A DNA stretch of 64,000 bases, taken from an uncultured Alphaproteobacteria bacterium. Lineage in GTDB: Bacteria; Pseudomonadota; Alphaproteobacteria; Micropepsales; Micropepsaceae. The stretch is from NCBI GenBank assembly GCA_903837555.1, contig CAILUV010000098.1:1-64000 (forward strand), read 5' to 3'. The number at the start of each line of letters is the position of its first letter. Within the stretch, counting starts at the first letter, position 1. A program made the translations under genes and the position numbers. Positions 26,341 through 36,643 of the stretch are shown in pieces. A model generated the notes under the pieces. That model worked only from the letters and a program-made list of their open reading frames with translations, did no database searches and had not been told where the DNA came from.

Positions 26341-26997
26341 TTATTTCTGCTTGGCGAGCTCGTCATCCAAAAGTTTTGCCAGCGTGTCGTAGGCCATGGC
26401 GCCTGAGCCCTGCGAAACACCGTTCAATATCAGGGTCGGTGTGCCCGTTACGTTGTAACGAGCCGCGTCCTCGGCGACCTTGTTGATGCGGTCATCCTCG
26501 GCCGTGTTCACCATGCACTGGTCCACCTGAGCTTCGCTCATGCCCGCGATGCGGCCCAACTGGACCAGACCGGCACGAACGCCTTCAGGGGACTGCACCC
26601 CATATTCGACGTTCCATTTGCGGTGATTCCGGAACAGCAGGTCAACGAAGCTGAAGTACTTATCCTCAGGCAGACAACGGGCGATTTTTTCCGCGGCCCC
26701 GTCATCCGCGCGCAGCGGGAACAGGCGGAACACGTACAAAATCTTGCCGGTATCGATGTAATTGGTCTTCAGGCGCGGGAATGTGTTCTCGTTGAAGGCG
26801 GCGCAGGCCGGGCAGGTATGTGCGGCATATTCGATCAGCACCACCTTGGATTTGGGATTGCCCAGGGTGCGGTCGCTGGGCAGGATCTCGTAATTCAGCC
26901 CCGAAGTGGTGGCTTTTTCCTCTTCGCCGCAGGCTGCCAGACCGACGGTCATTAGCGCCATCAGACCCAGAGCGAGTAGGGGATTCTTGACCAACAC
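26341..26997 (-). CDS. DsbA-like thioredoxin-fold lipoprotein
   Basis: A 218-residue periplasmic disulfide oxidoreductase of the Thioredoxin_4/BdbD type. The N-terminus has a lipobox (GLAAC, Cys23), so it is probably anchored to a membrane. Active site CPAC (Cys62, Cys65), cis-proline in TGTPTLILNG, and two further conserved cysteines (ARCLPED, DQCMVNT). The GTG start has GGAG 8 bases upstream. It lies 30 bases upstream of smc and 95 bases after a paralog. Oxidase or reductase/isomerase activity cannot be decided from sequence. Confidence 0.88.
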   Translation of the reverse strand: MLVKNPLLALGLMALMTVGLAACGEEEKATTSGLNYEILPSDRTLGNPKSKVVLIEYAAHTCPACAAFNENTFPRLKTNYIDTGKILYVFRLFPLRADDGAAEKIARCLPEDKYFSFVDLLFRNHRKWNVEYGVQSPEGVRAGLVQLGRIAGMSEAQVDQCMVNTAEDDRINKVAEDAARYNVTGTPTLILNGVSQGSGAMAYDTLAKLLDDELAKQK

Positions 26998-27047
26998 GGG
27001 CGACTCTCCACCGAGATTACCCCGTGTTTTTGGCAGAGATCGGCATT

Positions 27048-27069
27048 TGGGTCCACAAATCCGGACCCA
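27048..27069. repeat. Perfect 7-bp hairpin between the two DsbA-like genes
   Basis: TGGGTCC, loop ACAAATCC, GGACCCA. It lies 24-45 bases past the stop of the upstream paralog, on the minus strand. No T-run follows, so it may be an attenuating or mRNA-stabilising hairpin in the operon and not a terminator. Confidence 0.4.
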
Positions 27070-27092
27070 TTCCTAAAGCCTTGCACAGGCTT

Positions 27093-27761
27093 TTATTTTT
27101 GCGCCAGCGCGGCGTCCAAAGCCTTGGCCAGCGGGGCATATTCGGCCACATCGGGGGTCAAGACACCGTTAATGACCAGCGAGGGTGTCGAGCTGAGCTT
27201 GTAGCGTTCGACACCGTCCTGGGCGACCTGATTGATGATGGCGTCGCGCTTGGTATCGGCGATGCAGACTTCAAATTCGGCTTCGGTCTTGCCGAACTTC
27301 TGCCACTGCTTGAGCAGCCCGCCGCGCACGTCGGTCACGCCATACATGTCATCCCATTCGCGCTGGCTGCGGAACAGGTTGTCCATGAACTCGAAATACT
27401 TTTCGCGCGGCTGGCAGCGGGCGAGCTTTTCCGCCACGCCGTCGGCGGCCGCGAGCGGCAGCACGCGGAACACGTAAAACACCTTGCCGGTGTCGATGTA
27501 GTTCTTCTTCAGCGGCGGGAAGGTCTCTTCCGCGAAATGGGCGCAGTGCGGGCAGCGCGGGGCCGCGTATTCTATCAGCACGACCTTGGCCTTGGGATTG
27601 CCCATGGTCATGTCGTCCGGGGTGACGACGTAGTTGGCGCCTTTGACGTCGGCGGCCAGGGCCGGCGTGGTGCTGCTTTGGCCGTTCAGATGCCAGACAA
27701 GGGCCGCGCCGCCAGCGGCAACTGCGATCACGACTGCGGCGATGATGGCTTTACGCGACAC
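27093..27761 (-). CDS. DsbA-like thioredoxin-fold protein, membrane-anchored or secreted
   Basis: A 222-residue paralog of the neighbouring lipoprotein. The N-terminus is an uncleaved anchor or signal peptide (KAIIAAVVIAVAAGGAALVW). Active site CPHC (Cys70, Cys73), the classic DsbA dipeptide, with cis-proline in SSTPSLVING and the extra cysteine pair (ARCQPRE, EVCIADT) shared with the paralog. The GTG start is preceded by GGGAGG at 5 bases. The order dciA/DsbA/smc is common in alphaproteobacteria. Confidence 0.88.
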   Translation of the reverse strand: MSRKAIIAAVVIAVAAGGAALVWHLNGQSSTTPALAADVKGANYVVTPDDMTMGNPKAKVVLIEYAAPRCPHCAHFAEETFPPLKKNYIDTGKVFYVFRVLPLAAADGVAEKLARCQPREKYFEFMDNLFRSQREWDDMYGVTDVRGGLLKQWQKFGKTEAEFEVCIADTKRDAIINQVAQDGVERYKLSSTPSLVINGVLTPDVAEYAPLAKALDAALAQK

Positions 27762-27814
27762 GGCGGCCTCCCGGTTTTTATTGCTTTTCGCACAGGAAGG
27801 GCGGCGCGGTCTAC

Positions 27815-28306
27815 TTAGGACCGGCGTTTCGCAAGCGCCTGAATCGCCCGGGCGAGGCCTTCGGGCCCTTCAAAGCGGCGGCTGGGGTCGGACGGCGGCA
27901 GCGGTCCGGCGGACTTTTGCGGCTTGGGCTTGGGCTGAGGCGGCAGCAGCGGACTTTGCGAGAATTTGACCTGATTGACGGCCGCGCGGCCCAGATAGGT
28001 GTTGATGCGCTCGCACAGCGCGCGTTTTTCGTGGCCCAGGAACAGCGCCGCGCCAGGCGCCGCGCGCAAGGTTAGGATACCGCCGGACGGGCCTTCGCTG
28101 TATTTCAGCGGCTGGGCGATGCGGGCCACTTCGGGCCCGGCGATTTCCTTCCAGCGCAGCACCAGTGAGGGGTCCCGAAAGCCTGCGCGCGCGAAGGCGG
28201 ATGCGCCCGCCATGCTGGCGTCCTGGCCCACAGGCGTGGAGCGGCCGCGCCGCTGGGGCGGCGGTTCTTGTATGGGCGCTTGTATGGTTTCCGGCGTTCG
28301 GGCCAT
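27815..28306 (-). CDS. dciA: DciA-like DUF721 protein
   Basis: A 163-residue DUF721 protein. DciA-type proteins load the replicative helicase DnaB in bacteria lacking DnaC. The core ARAGFRDPSLVLRWKEIAGPEVARIAQPLKY and LTLRAAPGAALFLGHEKRALCERINTYLG match the family. A Pro/Lys-rich linker and a short helical tail (GPEGLARAIQALAKRR) follow, as in alphaproteobacterial members. ATG 28306 was chosen; it directly abuts the divergent mutY. Confidence 0.82.
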   Translation of the reverse strand: MARTPETIQAPIQEPPPQRRGRSTPVGQDASMAGASAFARAGFRDPSLVLRWKEIAGPEVARIAQPLKYSEGPSGGILTLRAAPGAALFLGHEKRALCERINTYLGRAAVNQVKFSQSPLLPPQPKPKPQKSAGPLPPSDPSRRFEGPEGLARAIQALAKRRS

Positions 28307-28316
28307 GGTCGTGATT

Positions 28317-30605
<2,289 letters not shown>

Positions 30606-30640
30606 ATCCCCACACCAGATGTGGTGGGTTGGGACAAAAA

Positions 30641-31291
30641 TTATTCGCCCGCCAGCAGTATCGGCTCACCTGTGCCCGGGTCGCGGCCCAGAAGCAGGTT
30701 GCGGATGGGGCCGAAGCTGCGCCGGTGATGGATGGTCACGCCATGGGCGCGCAGGCCAGAATAATGCTCGGCGGTGCCATAGCCCTTGTTGCTCTTCCAG
30801 TTGTAGCCGGGATGCTGGTCGTGCAGCGCCGCCATCATCCGGTCGCGCGTGACCTTGGCGATGATCGACGCCGCCGCGATCGAAACGCTGCGCGCGTCGC
30901 CATCGACCAGCGTGTCGCATTTGCAGGGCAGGGCGGGCGCGTCGTTGCCGTCGACCAGCGCGAATTCCGCCGCCACCGACAGCGCCCGCACCGCGCGCGC
31001 CATTGCCAGATGGGTGGCCTGGCGGATATTCACCAGATCGATCTCTTCCACGCTGGCGTCACCGACACCGACCGCAATCGCCCGCTCCATGATGAGCGGA
31101 AACAGGGCTTCGCGTTCTTCCTCATTCAGTTGCTTGGAGTCGTTGAGGCCCCTGGGAATGCGGCCCCGTTCCAGAATGACGGCTGCCGCCACCACCGGTC
31201 CGGCCAAGGGGCCGCGCCCGGCTTCATCCACGCCGCACACGGGACCAGCAAGGGTCTTCAGCAGGCGAGACTCATAGATGTAATGCGGCAT
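30641..31291 (-). CDS. rnhB: Ribonuclease HII
   Basis: A 216-residue enzyme that cuts RNA in RNA-DNA hybrids and removes misincorporated ribonucleotides. The active-site signature GVDEAGRGPLAGPVVAAAVIL carries the Asp-Glu pair; further acidic residues are in FALVDGND and SIIAKVTRDRMM. Placement directly upstream of ccrM is a common alphaproteobacterial order. The 140-base spacer to ccrM holds the GANTC cluster. Confidence 0.96.
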   Translation of the reverse strand: MPHYIYESRLLKTLAGPVCGVDEAGRGPLAGPVVAAAVILERGRIPRGLNDSKQLNEEEREALFPLIMERAIAVGVGDASVEEIDLVNIRQATHLAMARAVRALSVAAEFALVDGNDAPALPCKCDTLVDGDARSVSIAAASIIAKVTRDRMMAALHDQHPGYNWKSNKGYGTAEHYSGLRAHGVTIHHRRSFGPIRNLLLGRDPGTGEPILLAGE

Positions 31292-31318
31292 GGCGCTTTA
31301 TACCGCGCGCCGCAAAAA

Positions 31319-31603
31319 TCAGCGCGGGAAAAGACGCGGCTTCCACACCCAGAGCAGCACCATCATGCCGAGTGGATAGGCGAGCTGGGAATTCAGCCAT
31401 TGCGCCATGTCGGGCGGCAGGCGGATGCCGGTGTCAACCAATTGCAGCGCCAGCAGCACCGGCGCGAAGCCCAGCGCCAGCAGGCTCCATATAACGGCTT
31501 TCATGCGCCGTTCGCCCGCACGCACGCGCCGCACAAGCAGGATGGAGAAGCCGTCATCGCGGACAGGCGCCAGCGGCTGGCTGAGGTGTTGGTCAAGATT
31601 CAT
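31319..31603 (-). CDS. Small membrane protein downstream of the ECF sigma factor
   Basis: A 94-residue protein with a cytoplasmic N-terminus of about 35 residues (MNLDQHLSQPLAP...) and two membrane helices (MKAVIWSLLALGFAPVLLALQ; LAYPLGMMVLLWVWKP). Its start lies inside the 3' end of the sigma factor (11-base overlap). Position and topology suggest a short anti-sigma factor, but there is no zinc-binding HxxxCxxC motif and no family I recognise. Function is inferred from context only. Confidence 0.65.
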   Translation of the reverse strand: MNLDQHLSQPLAPVRDDGFSILLVRRVRAGERRMKAVIWSLLALGFAPVLLALQLVDTGIRLPPDMAQWLNSQLAYPLGMMVLLWVWKPRLFPR

Positions 31604-32114
31604 GGTCGTGATCCTTGAGCAGAATTTTGAGTTTTTCGCGGCCCCGCGCAACATGGGATTTCAGGGTGCCCAGCGGCACTTTCATCACCTCGGCGGCTTC
31701 CTCATGCGGCATGCCCAGCGCGAAGCACAGCGTGAGGGCCGAGCGCTCCGGCGGGCGCAGCAGCGCTAGCGCCTTTTCCAGATCAAGTTTCAACGCGGGG
31801 TCGCTTTGCGGCGCGACGCGGTCGTCCATGTCGTCCAGCGGTTCGAGCTTGCGCTTGCGCGCTTCCATCAGGAAGCGCGACCAGGCGATGGCGTATAGCC
31901 AGCCCGCGAAAGAGCCCTTGCCCGCAAACTGCGACAGCTTGCGATGTGCCTCCAGGAAGGTCTCCTGCGCCAGATCGTCGGCCAGCGCGTGATTGCCGCG
32001 CGTCAGGCGGCGCAGGTAACCACGCAAGGGCGACTGATGCTGGCGCACCAGAAATCCGAATGCCGCGACGTCGCCCGCCGCGGCCCGGACTTCGGCCGCT
32101 GCGGCATCAATCAT
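31593..32114 (-). CDS. ECF-type RNA polymerase sigma factor
   Basis: A 173-residue protein with sigma region 2 (FGFLVRQHQSPLRGYLRRLTRGNHALADDLAQETFLEA and GWLYAIAWSRFLMEARKRK) and region 4 (LLRPPERSALTLCFALGMPHEEAAEVMKVPLGTLKSHVARGREKL). Region 3 is absent, as in ECF sigmas. It overlaps small membrane-protein genes on both sides by 8 and 11 bases, so all three form one operon. The target regulon is unknown. Confidence 0.92.
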   Translation of the reverse strand: MIDAAAAEVRAAAGDVAAFGFLVRQHQSPLRGYLRRLTRGNHALADDLAQETFLEAHRKLSQFAGKGSFAGWLYAIAWSRFLMEARKRKLEPLDDMDDRVAPQSDPALKLDLEKALALLRPPERSALTLCFALGMPHEEAAEVMKVPLGTLKSHVARGREKLKILLKDHDHES

Positions 32115-32463
32115 GCTTTTTCAGATATCCGGCGATCAGGAGAAGCGCCAGGCCGACACTGATCGGAAAGGCGCTGATGAAGGGCAGGAAGCGCTGATCC
32201 TCATCCGTGGCAGCCCAAGTCGTCAGGGCAATGAAGAAGATCATCAGGCCGATGCCCGCGGCGAGGGACACGATGCCCCCCACCAGGAAGCCCCGCCAGT
32301 CATACAGCTTGCGGCCCTCAATTAGGCCCTGCGGAATGGGCTGGCCTTTTTCCAGGAAACTTTCGATCAGGGCGTTTTTTCGGGCCGCGACATAGCTGTT
32401 TCCCAGCACACCGGCGATCGCGACAGCGCCGATCACCAGCCAGAACACCATTCCCGTATTCAT
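32107..32463 (-). CDS. Small membrane protein upstream of the ECF sigma factor (DUF6249-like)
   Basis: A 118-residue protein with three likely membrane helices: MVFWLVIGAVAIAGVLGNSYV at the N-terminus, FLVGGIVSLAAGIGLMIFFIAL in the middle and FPISVGLALLLIAGYL at the C-terminus. A soluble loop between the first two (KNALIESFLEKGQPIPQGLIEG) resembles the DUF6249 membrane proteins found near ECF sigma factors. Possible signal input or anti-sigma role; family assignment is tentative. Confidence 0.65.
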   Translation of the reverse strand: MNTGMVFWLVIGAVAIAGVLGNSYVAARKNALIESFLEKGQPIPQGLIEGRKLYDWRGFLVGGIVSLAAGIGLMIFFIALTTWAATDEDQRFLPFISAFPISVGLALLLIAGYLKKHD

Positions 32464-32525
32464 CCCTTAACTCCTGCCAGTTCCTCAGACAGGATGCGGC
32501 CAGAAGGCGGGTTGGATGCAAGCCC

Positions 32526-33629
32526 CTAAAATAAGGCGAGTTGGTCGCCGAGCCGGGCGGGGCGCTTGAATTTGTGGACCGCCAGCGGCGCCGAAGGCCG
32601 GTTGAGCCCCTGCCGCTTTACCGCCATGTGGAAGCGCCGGGCCATCACTTCGGCATAGGGGCCGGTGCCCTTCATGCGGGTGTTCCAGTTGGCGTCATAG
32701 TCCTTGCCGCCGCGCATCTGGCGCACCAGCGTCATCACATGTTTGGCGCGATCCGGGGTGTTCACCTCCAGCCATTCGCGGAACAGGTCCTTGATCTCGA
32801 GCGGCAGGCGCAAAAGCACATAACCGGCGCTGCGGGCGCCATGACCGGCTGCCGCAGACAGCACCGCTTCCATTTCGTGATCGTTCAATGCCGGGATGGC
32901 GGGTGCGAACATCACGCCCGCGGGCACGCCGGCATCGCTGAGCCCCTGAATGGCCTGCAAGCGCCGCGTGGGCGTGCCGGCGCGCGGCTCCATGGCGCGG
33001 GCCAGTTTGCGGTCCAGCGTGGTGATCGACAGCGCTGCCTTTGCCAGGCCCATGCTGGCCATGTCGGACAGGATGTCCAGGTCGCGCAGGATCAGCGGCG
33101 ACTTGGTGACGATGGCGACGGGATGGCGGAAGTCGCGCAGCACCTCGAGGATCTGGCGCGTGATCCGCATCTTCTTTTCCAACGGCTGATAGGGATCGGT
33201 GTTGGTGCCCATGGCGATAACCTTGGGCACATAGCCAGGCGCGCTGAGTTCCTTGGCCAGCAGGGCTGCCGCGTTCGGCTTGGCAAAAAGACGGGATTCA
33301 AAATCCACCCCGGGCGACATGCCCAGATAGGCGTGGCTGGGCCGGGCGAAGCAATAGACGCAGCCATGCTCACAGCCCCGATAGGGATTGATCGACTGGT
33401 CGAAGGAAATGTCCGGCGACTGGTTCCGCGCGATGATGCTGCGGGCGGCGTCGTGGATGACCTCGGTGCGCAGGGGCGGGGGCGCGCCATCCTCGGTCCG
33501 CCAGCCATCGTCCCAGCCGTCATCCAGCAGTACCCGTGTCTGGCGCTCGTAACGCCCCACCGCGTTGGAAATGGCGCCCCGGCCATGGAGAATCTGGGGC
33601 CTGATCGTGGTGTCCAGGACAATGGTCAT
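32526..33629 (-). CDS. PA0069-family radical SAM protein (SplB-like)
   Basis: A 367-residue radical SAM protein. The cluster motif is GCEHGCVYCFARP (CxxxCxxC), followed by GTNTDPYQPLEKKMRITRQIL and VTKSPLILRDLDIL. It belongs to the COG1533 group, named for spore photoproduct lyase, but no lyase substrate is proven for this subfamily. ATG 33629 was chosen over the ORF-track start because the family N-terminus begins near here. A LexA-like half-site pair lies about 26 bases upstream. Confidence 0.88.
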   Translation of the reverse strand: MTIVLDTTIRPQILHGRGAISNAVGRYERQTRVLLDDGWDDGWRTEDGAPPPLRTEVIHDAARSIIARNQSPDISFDQSINPYRGCEHGCVYCFARPSHAYLGMSPGVDFESRLFAKPNAAALLAKELSAPGYVPKVIAMGTNTDPYQPLEKKMRITRQILEVLRDFRHPVAIVTKSPLILRDLDILSDMASMGLAKAALSITTLDRKLARAMEPRAGTPTRRLQAIQGLSDAGVPAGVMFAPAIPALNDHEMEAVLSAAAGHGARSAGYVLLRLPLEIKDLFREWLEVNTPDRAKHVMTLVRQMRGGKDYDANWNTRMKGTGPYAEVMARRFHMAVKRQGLNRPSAPLAVHKFKRPARLGDQLALF

Positions 33630-33654
33630 AGGCTGGGACTGTACGCCCAAATTA

Positions 33655-33669
33655 GAACAAAACAAGTAC
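33655..33669 (-). promoter_or_regulatory. LexA-like box (one mismatch) upstream of the radical SAM gene
   Basis: On the minus strand the sequence reads GTAC-N7-GTTC; the alphaproteobacterial LexA consensus is GTTC-N7-GTTC. It is 26-40 bases before the start codon, a plausible operator position. One mismatch makes this a weak call. Confidence 0.3.
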
Positions 33670-33800
33670 AAAATGGAAAAATCCATGGTGCAGCGCCCAA
33701 TTGCATGAACCGCCGATATCTGGCGCTATGCGCGCCGGAAAAGGGCGAGCCTGACAAAAAGTCCGGCCGCCAAACCCGCGAAATCATCTGGAGGCAAACA

Positions 33801-34448
33801 ATGGATCCCAAGAAGACAGCGCTCGTTCTGATCGAGTTTCAGAACGACTTCACCACCGAGCGCGGCACCCTGCATGGCGCCGTCAAGGGCGTGATGGAAA
33901 AGAACAACATGCTGGCCAACACCATCGAGACGGTGAAGAAGGCCCGCGCCGCCGGCGCCACCATTGTGTGGGTGCCGATTACCTTCGCCGAAGGTTATGG
34001 CGAAATGCGCCCCGAGCCCTATGGCATCCTGAAGGGCGTCAAGGACTCCAAGTCGTTCGTGAAGGGCGGCTGGGGCGCGCAGATCGTGGACTCGCTCAAG
34101 CCGGAAGCCAGCGATATCATCGTCGAAGGCAAGCGCGGCCTGTGCGGCTTCGAAAGCACGAACCTCGATTGGGTTCTGCGTTCGCGCGGCATCTCCGACG
34201 TCGCGCTGGCCGGTTTCCTGACCAACTGCTGCGTCGAGTCCACCATGCGTGTCGCTTACGAGAAGGGCTACAACGTCGTCACCCTGACCGACATGACCGC
34301 TGCGCTGAGCCAGGAAGAGCAGGACCATGCCTGCGCCAAGAACTTCCCGATGTTCTCGCGTCCGCTGACCCACACCGAATGGCTGGGCGAACTGACCGGT
34401 TCGCAGAAGGCCAGCGACAAGACCCGCGGCTACGAAGCGGCGGAATAA
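33801..34448 (+). CDS. Isochorismatase-family cysteine hydrolase
   Basis: A 215-residue cytoplasmic hydrolase. The family triad is visible: Asp16 (LIEFQNDFT), Lys111 (VEGKRGLCG) and the nucleophile Cys144 in FLTNCCVEST. Family members hydrolyse amides such as N-carbamoyl compounds, nicotinamide or ureidoacrylate; the substrate is not predictable here. GGAGG lies 6 bases before ATG 33801; the ORF-track extension upstream is antisense to the radical SAM gene. A terminator follows, so it is transcribed apart from the ThuA genes. Confidence 0.88.
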   Translation: MDPKKTALVLIEFQNDFTTERGTLHGAVKGVMEKNNMLANTIETVKKARAAGATIVWVPITFAEGYGEMRPEPYGILKGVKDSKSFVKGGWGAQIVDSLKPEASDIIVEGKRGLCGFESTNLDWVLRSRGISDVALAGFLTNCCVESTMRVAYEKGYNVVTLTDMTAALSQEEQDHACAKNFPMFSRPLTHTEWLGELTGSQKASDKTRGYEAAE

Positions 34449-34462
34449 GGACTCGTATTGCG

Positions 34463-34496
34463 AAAAGGCCCCGGCGCAATCCGGGGCCTTTTTTTT
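34463..34496 (+). terminator. Rho-independent terminator after the cysteine hydrolase gene
   Basis: AAAAGGCCCCGG, loop CGCAAT, CCGGGGCCTTTTTTTT: a 12-bp perfect stem and an eight-T run. A near copy follows the ThuA pair. Confidence 0.93.
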
Positions 34497-34526
34497 CCAA
34501 GAATAAAATTCAGGTGGGGGCATCGA

Positions 34527-35507
34527 ATGAGCAAATCCGACAACAAGAGCAGCCTGTCGCGCCGGGCACTGATGGGCGGCATGGCTGCTGCCGCGGCCAG
34601 CGCGCCATTGATTGCGAACGCCCAGATGGTGCGCCCGCCCGTGCTGCCGCCGGGAATGAACCCGCAGCCGCCGCGCGCCATGCAGGGCGGCGTGGGCAAG
34701 ACCAAGGTCCTGTTCATCACCAAGTATCACAATTTCGACCGCGAAAACCTGTTCGCCACGCTGGACAGTTTCGACGACATCACCTGGACGCATGTCGAGC
34801 ATCCGGCGGCGCAGAATTTCTACGATCCAGACCTGGCCGCGCCCTATGACGTGCTGCTGTTCTATGACGCGTTCGCGGGGCGCACGTTTGAACGCCAGTC
34901 CGATGGCGTGATCGCCAACCAGGAAAATGCGCCCACGCCCAAGATGAAGCGCGACTTCGAACGCCTGCTCAAGAACGGCGACAAGGGTCTGGTGTTCTTC
35001 CACCATTCCGTCGCCTCCTGGGCGCATACCTGGCCGGAATATCGCGAAGTGATCGGCGCGACCGCCGACTGGGGCAAGCCGCTGAAGAACATCCGCGGCA
35101 AGGATTACGCGGCATCGGGCGCGCTGCCCAATGTCGAACAGCGCATCACGGTGGTGAACAAGACCCATCCCATCACCGCGGGCGCCGAGGATTTCGGCAT
35201 CGTGGACGAGGCCTATCTGTTCCCGGTGTTCGAGGACAGCGTCATTCCGTTGCTGCGCACCGACTTCAATCCGGTGGACAGCGCCTTCCCGCTGCGTCCC
35301 CTGACCAAGGGCCATCCGCCGGGCAGCAATCTCACCGGCTGGGTGAAGACGGCGGAGCGCACGCCGGTCGCCTATATCCAGCACGGCCATGACAACAAGG
35401 CCTGGGCCAATCCGTCATTCCGCAAGCTGCTGTCCAACGCCATCAACTGGGCGGCGTCGCCCGAAGCCAAGGCCTGGGCGCGCGCCAACCCCAAGAAGAT
35501 TTTCTAA
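34527..35507 (+). CDS. Tat-exported ThuA-domain protein 1
   Basis: A 326-residue protein with a twin-arginine signal (LSRRALMGGMAAAAASAPLIANA) and a ThuA domain (glutamine amidotransferase-like fold). Conserved stretches: KVLFITKYHNFDRENLF, HVEHPAAQNFYDPDLAAPYDVLLFYDAF, GLVFFHHSVASWAHTWPEY, TPVAYIQHGHDNKAW. ThuA proteins are linked to sugar metabolism in rhizobia, but the reaction of this subgroup is unknown. ATG 34527 was chosen because it places the Tat motif at the N-terminus. Tandem with a paralog 44 bases downstream. Confidence 0.85.
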   Translation: MSKSDNKSSLSRRALMGGMAAAAASAPLIANAQMVRPPVLPPGMNPQPPRAMQGGVGKTKVLFITKYHNFDRENLFATLDSFDDITWTHVEHPAAQNFYDPDLAAPYDVLLFYDAFAGRTFERQSDGVIANQENAPTPKMKRDFERLLKNGDKGLVFFHHSVASWAHTWPEYREVIGATADWGKPLKNIRGKDYAASGALPNVEQRITVVNKTHPITAGAEDFGIVDEAYLFPVFEDSVIPLLRTDFNPVDSAFPLRPLTKGHPPGSNLTGWVKTAERTPVAYIQHGHDNKAWANPSFRKLLSNAINWAASPEAKAWARANPKKIF

Positions 35508-35551
35508 ATCAGAACAATCAACGCTTCACAGATCATAACGGAGGGACGACC

Positions 35552-36592
35552 ATGACGACTTCTGACGACAACAACAAAAAGGGCCTTTCACGCCGCACCA
35601 TGTTCGGCGCCGCGGCGGTTGCCGCCGCGGCCATTCCGGCCTTCAGCGCCGCGCGCGCGCAGCCCGCGGGCCGCGGCGAGGGTGGCCCGATCAACTCCAC
35701 CAGCCTGGGTGGTGGCCTGCCGCCGCAGGGCGGTCAGGGCAAGATCCGCGTGCTGTTCATCTCGGCCTATCATGCCTTCGACCGCGAGAACCTGTTCCGC
35801 TGCCTGGACCGCATGGGTACCGAAATCACCTGGACACATGTCGAGCATCCGGCCGCCGAGCACTTCTTCGATCCGGCGCTGGCGAAGGACTATGACGTTT
35901 TCCTGAACTATGACTGCTTCGCCGGCAGCAAGATGGAAACCGGCGCCGACGGCCGCCGCACGCGCGTGTCGCCGCCGCCTTCCAAGAAGCTGCAGGCCGA
36001 CATGAAGCGGCTGATGACCAACGGCGACAAGGGCTTCGTCTTCTTCCATCACTCCTTGGCCTCCTGGGTCCATAGCTGGCCGGCTGGCGTCAATGGTTCC
36101 AACGCCTATGTCGAAATGCTGGGCGGTGCCGCCGACTGGGGCACGCCGCTGAAGAACATTCGGGGCAAGACCTATCCGCCGTCAGGTTACCGCCAGGGCA
36201 CCGAGCAGCGCATCACCGTGGTGGACAAGGCCCATCCGATCACCCAGGGCCTGCCGGAGCAGTTCGACCTCATCGACGAAACCTATCTCTGCCCCATGTT
36301 CGAAGATTCGGTGCACTGCCTGACGCGCACCAACTTCATTCCCACGGCCGACAAGTTCGCGATGAGCCCGAACATGTCCAATGTCGGTGCCGGTCATGAG
36401 CCGGGCAGCACCATGACGAGCTGGGTCAAGACGGCCGAGAATTCGCCGATCGTCTATATCCAGCACGGCCATGACAACAATTCCTGGTCCAATCCCTACT
36501 TCCAGAAGCTGCTGCTCAACAGCATCAAGTGGGGTGCTTCGCCGGAATCCAAGACCTGGGCCAAGGCCAATTCCAAGCGCATCTTCGTCTGA
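35552..36592 (+). CDS. Tat-exported ThuA-domain protein 2
   Basis: A 346-residue paralog of the preceding protein with its own Tat signal (LSRRTMFGAAAVAAAAIPAFSAARA). The same landmarks recur: VLFISAYHAFDRENLF, HVEHPAAEHFFDPALAKDYDVFLNYDCF, GFVFFHHSLASWVHSWP, SPIVYIQHGHDNNSW, and the KTWAKANSKRIF end. GGAGG precedes the ATG. The two proteins are clearly homologous over their whole length, so this is an old tandem duplication; their divergence suggests distinct roles or a heteromer. Confidence 0.87.
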   Translation: MTTSDDNNKKGLSRRTMFGAAAVAAAAIPAFSAARAQPAGRGEGGPINSTSLGGGLPPQGGQGKIRVLFISAYHAFDRENLFRCLDRMGTEITWTHVEHPAAEHFFDPALAKDYDVFLNYDCFAGSKMETGADGRRTRVSPPPSKKLQADMKRLMTNGDKGFVFFHHSLASWVHSWPAGVNGSNAYVEMLGGAADWGTPLKNIRGKTYPPSGYRQGTEQRITVVDKAHPITQGLPEQFDLIDETYLCPMFEDSVHCLTRTNFIPTADKFAMSPNMSNVGAGHEPGSTMTSWVKTAENSPIVYIQHGHDNNSWSNPYFQKLLLNSIKWGASPESKTWAKANSKRIFV

Positions 36593-36610
36593 TAGACGCG
36601 CGCAAAAGAT

Positions 36611-36643
36611 CAAAGGCCCTGGAGCGATCCGGGGCCTTTTTTT
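36611..36643 (+). terminator. Rho-independent terminator after the ThuA pair
   Basis: AAAGGCCCTGG, loop AGCGAT, CCGGGGCCTTTTTTT: the stem has a single T-G mismatch or wobble. It is very similar to the terminator at 34463-34496. Confidence 0.9.

Noticed and set aside
22969-26406. Possible origin, parS or DnaA-box region near smc
   Set aside because: I found no TGTTTCACGTGAAACA-type parS site and no DnaA-box cluster in the intergenic regions.
32464-32525. EcfG-type promoter (GGAAC ... GTT) before the ECF operon
   Set aside because: GGAAC is present but the GTT follows after only 8 bases, far short of the required spacing.
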